Positions 32,062-32,472 of a stretch of 32,472 bases of DNA are shown one piece after another; positions within the stretch are counted from its first letter, which is position 1; each line of letters opens with the position of its first letter. Both the position numbers and the translations under genes were made by a program. The DNA is from a virus. The notes beneath the pieces are model-generated. The model was not told the DNA's origin. It ran no database searches and was given only the letters and a program-made list of their open reading frames with translations. The stretch spans positions 1 to 32,472 of IMG/VR virus record IMGVR_UViG_3300043499_000030. One strand, 5' to 3'.

Positions 32062-32264
32062 CGCTGGCTCTGCACGTTCTGATCGGACGGCGTGGTCGCG
32101 GCCTTCACCGCCCACATCGCCGCTTCCTCGTAAGCTGTCTGTGCCAGCGCCGCGAGCCGCGGGTCGAGCCGCTTGAGATCTTCGCACAGATCGATCAAGT
32201 CGGCGGTGTAGCGCTTGATCTTGTCGACCATGCTGGTGCCGCCCGGATTGAAGTTCTCGCGCAC
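32058..32264 (-). CDS. Acb2/Tad1-hairpin-like small protein, candidate anti-CBASS sponge
   Basis: A 68-aa helical protein. A GTG at 32264 is chosen because AGGAG lies 8 bases upstream; an in-frame ATG (32231) is the alternative. After a short N-terminal stretch (RENFNPGGTSMVDK) come two helices: IKRYTADLIDLCEDLKRL, then a DPR turn, then LAALAQTAYEEAAMWAVKAA. The second helix with EEAxMWAxKA after a short turn is the pattern I know from the Acb2/Tad1 hairpin family, whose members form oligomers that trap cyclic-nucleotide or ADPR-type signals and so block CBASS or Thoeris defence. The function is inferred from this pattern; ligand residues cannot be verified by eye. Confidence 0.72.
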   Translation of the reverse strand: MRENFNPGGTSMVDKIKRYTADLIDLCEDLKRLDPRLAALAQTAYEEAAMWAVKAATTPSDQNVQSQR

Positions 32265-32284
32265 ACGCGCTGCTCCTAAGCTGC

Positions 32285-32472
32285 TCACTTGCCGCCTCCC
32301 TCGATGATGTGTCTGATCGTCACCTTGATGTCCTCGCCATCGGCGCCGGTCACCGGCTGCACCGCCTTGCCCCAGCCGCGCTCCCACAGCATGTGGATCG
32401 CCCGCAGGCGTGCGTCCTCCTGGCCCTTCGTGTTCTGTGCGATGGCCGCCACAATGCGAACAGTGCTGGGCG
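32285..32472 (-). CDS. 3' end of a pre-terminase gene (partial)
   Basis: An open - strand frame entering from the right edge and ending at TGA 32285-32287; about 61 residues are visible. It reads VRIVAAIAQNTKGQEDARLR, AIHMLWERGWGKAVQPVTGA, DGEDIKVTIRHIIEGGGK. This style (helical RxxAxxxLxxRGWGK followed by a short GEDG...IKVxIRxI strand) is that of the C-terminal region of small HTH proteins encoded before terminase genes, often small terminase subunit-like. The N-terminus lies outside the window, so the identification is provisional. The next gene starts 20 bases later. Confidence 0.72.
   Translation of the reverse strand, partial: PSTVRIVAAIAQNTKGQEDARLRAIHMLWERGWGKAVQPVTGADGEDIKVTIRHIIEGGGK

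Overview
The window looks like part of the genome of a short-tailed (podovirus-like), strictly double-stranded DNA phage with high GC (about 65-70% in the lines counted by hand). The style of the virion genes (portal, capsid, adaptor, fibre N-terminus, a carph-isopro-type regulator) resembles phages of GC-rich Proteobacteria, most likely Alphaproteobacteria; the host is inferred, not shown. There is no integrase, tape-measure, sheath or tail-tube gene, no tRNA and no rRNA in the window.

Left part (1 to about 6.16 kb, + strand) is the replication/early module. The tail of an unknown gene and a UUCG-loop terminator precede a family A DNA polymerase with proofreading domain, a small conserved protein and an SNF2-type helicase, all overlapping. 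A small HTH regulator lies on the - strand, tail to tail with the helicase. A possible operator region with two TTATTCGGA copies separates it from a second + run: a 26-residue membrane peptide, a 100-residue protein, then (behind a TTGACA/TAGAAA promoter) a zinc-finger/DUF6011-like protein and a small protein with a papain-like Cys/His arrangement. The module ends at a strong hairpin at 6164-6199 that can act on both strands.

Right part (6.39 kb to the end, - strand, transcribed right to left) is one tightly packed virion operon, most junctions being ATGA, GTGA or TGATG overlaps. In transcription order it holds: a partial gene resembling those placed just before terminase genes, an Acb2/Tad1-hairpin-like small protein, a small unknown, two one-helix membrane peptides, large terminase, portal, two proteins sharing a DDW(I/V)MG N-terminus, two Ig-like (IPT/TIG) proteins and a LamG-like protein (a probable surface-decoration block), a small conserved protein, scaffold, major capsid protein, an attenuating hairpin, a coiled-coil protein, head-tail adaptor, tail nozzle-like protein, several small proteins including a GNAT acetyltransferase, three large probable ejection/internal proteins (one with an S74-type chaperone tail, one with a lytic transglycosylase domain), the tail fibre, and finally a group of tiny membrane/lipoprotein genes that may be the lysis cassette.

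The most unusual items are the Acb2-like protein beside terminase, the three perfect-length 18-residue repeats plus S74 domain in an ejection-type protein, the lower-GC LamG gene with a PVT decapeptide-repeat stalk, the paired N-terminal motif in two neighbouring proteins, and the candidate operator/promoter sites in the early module.
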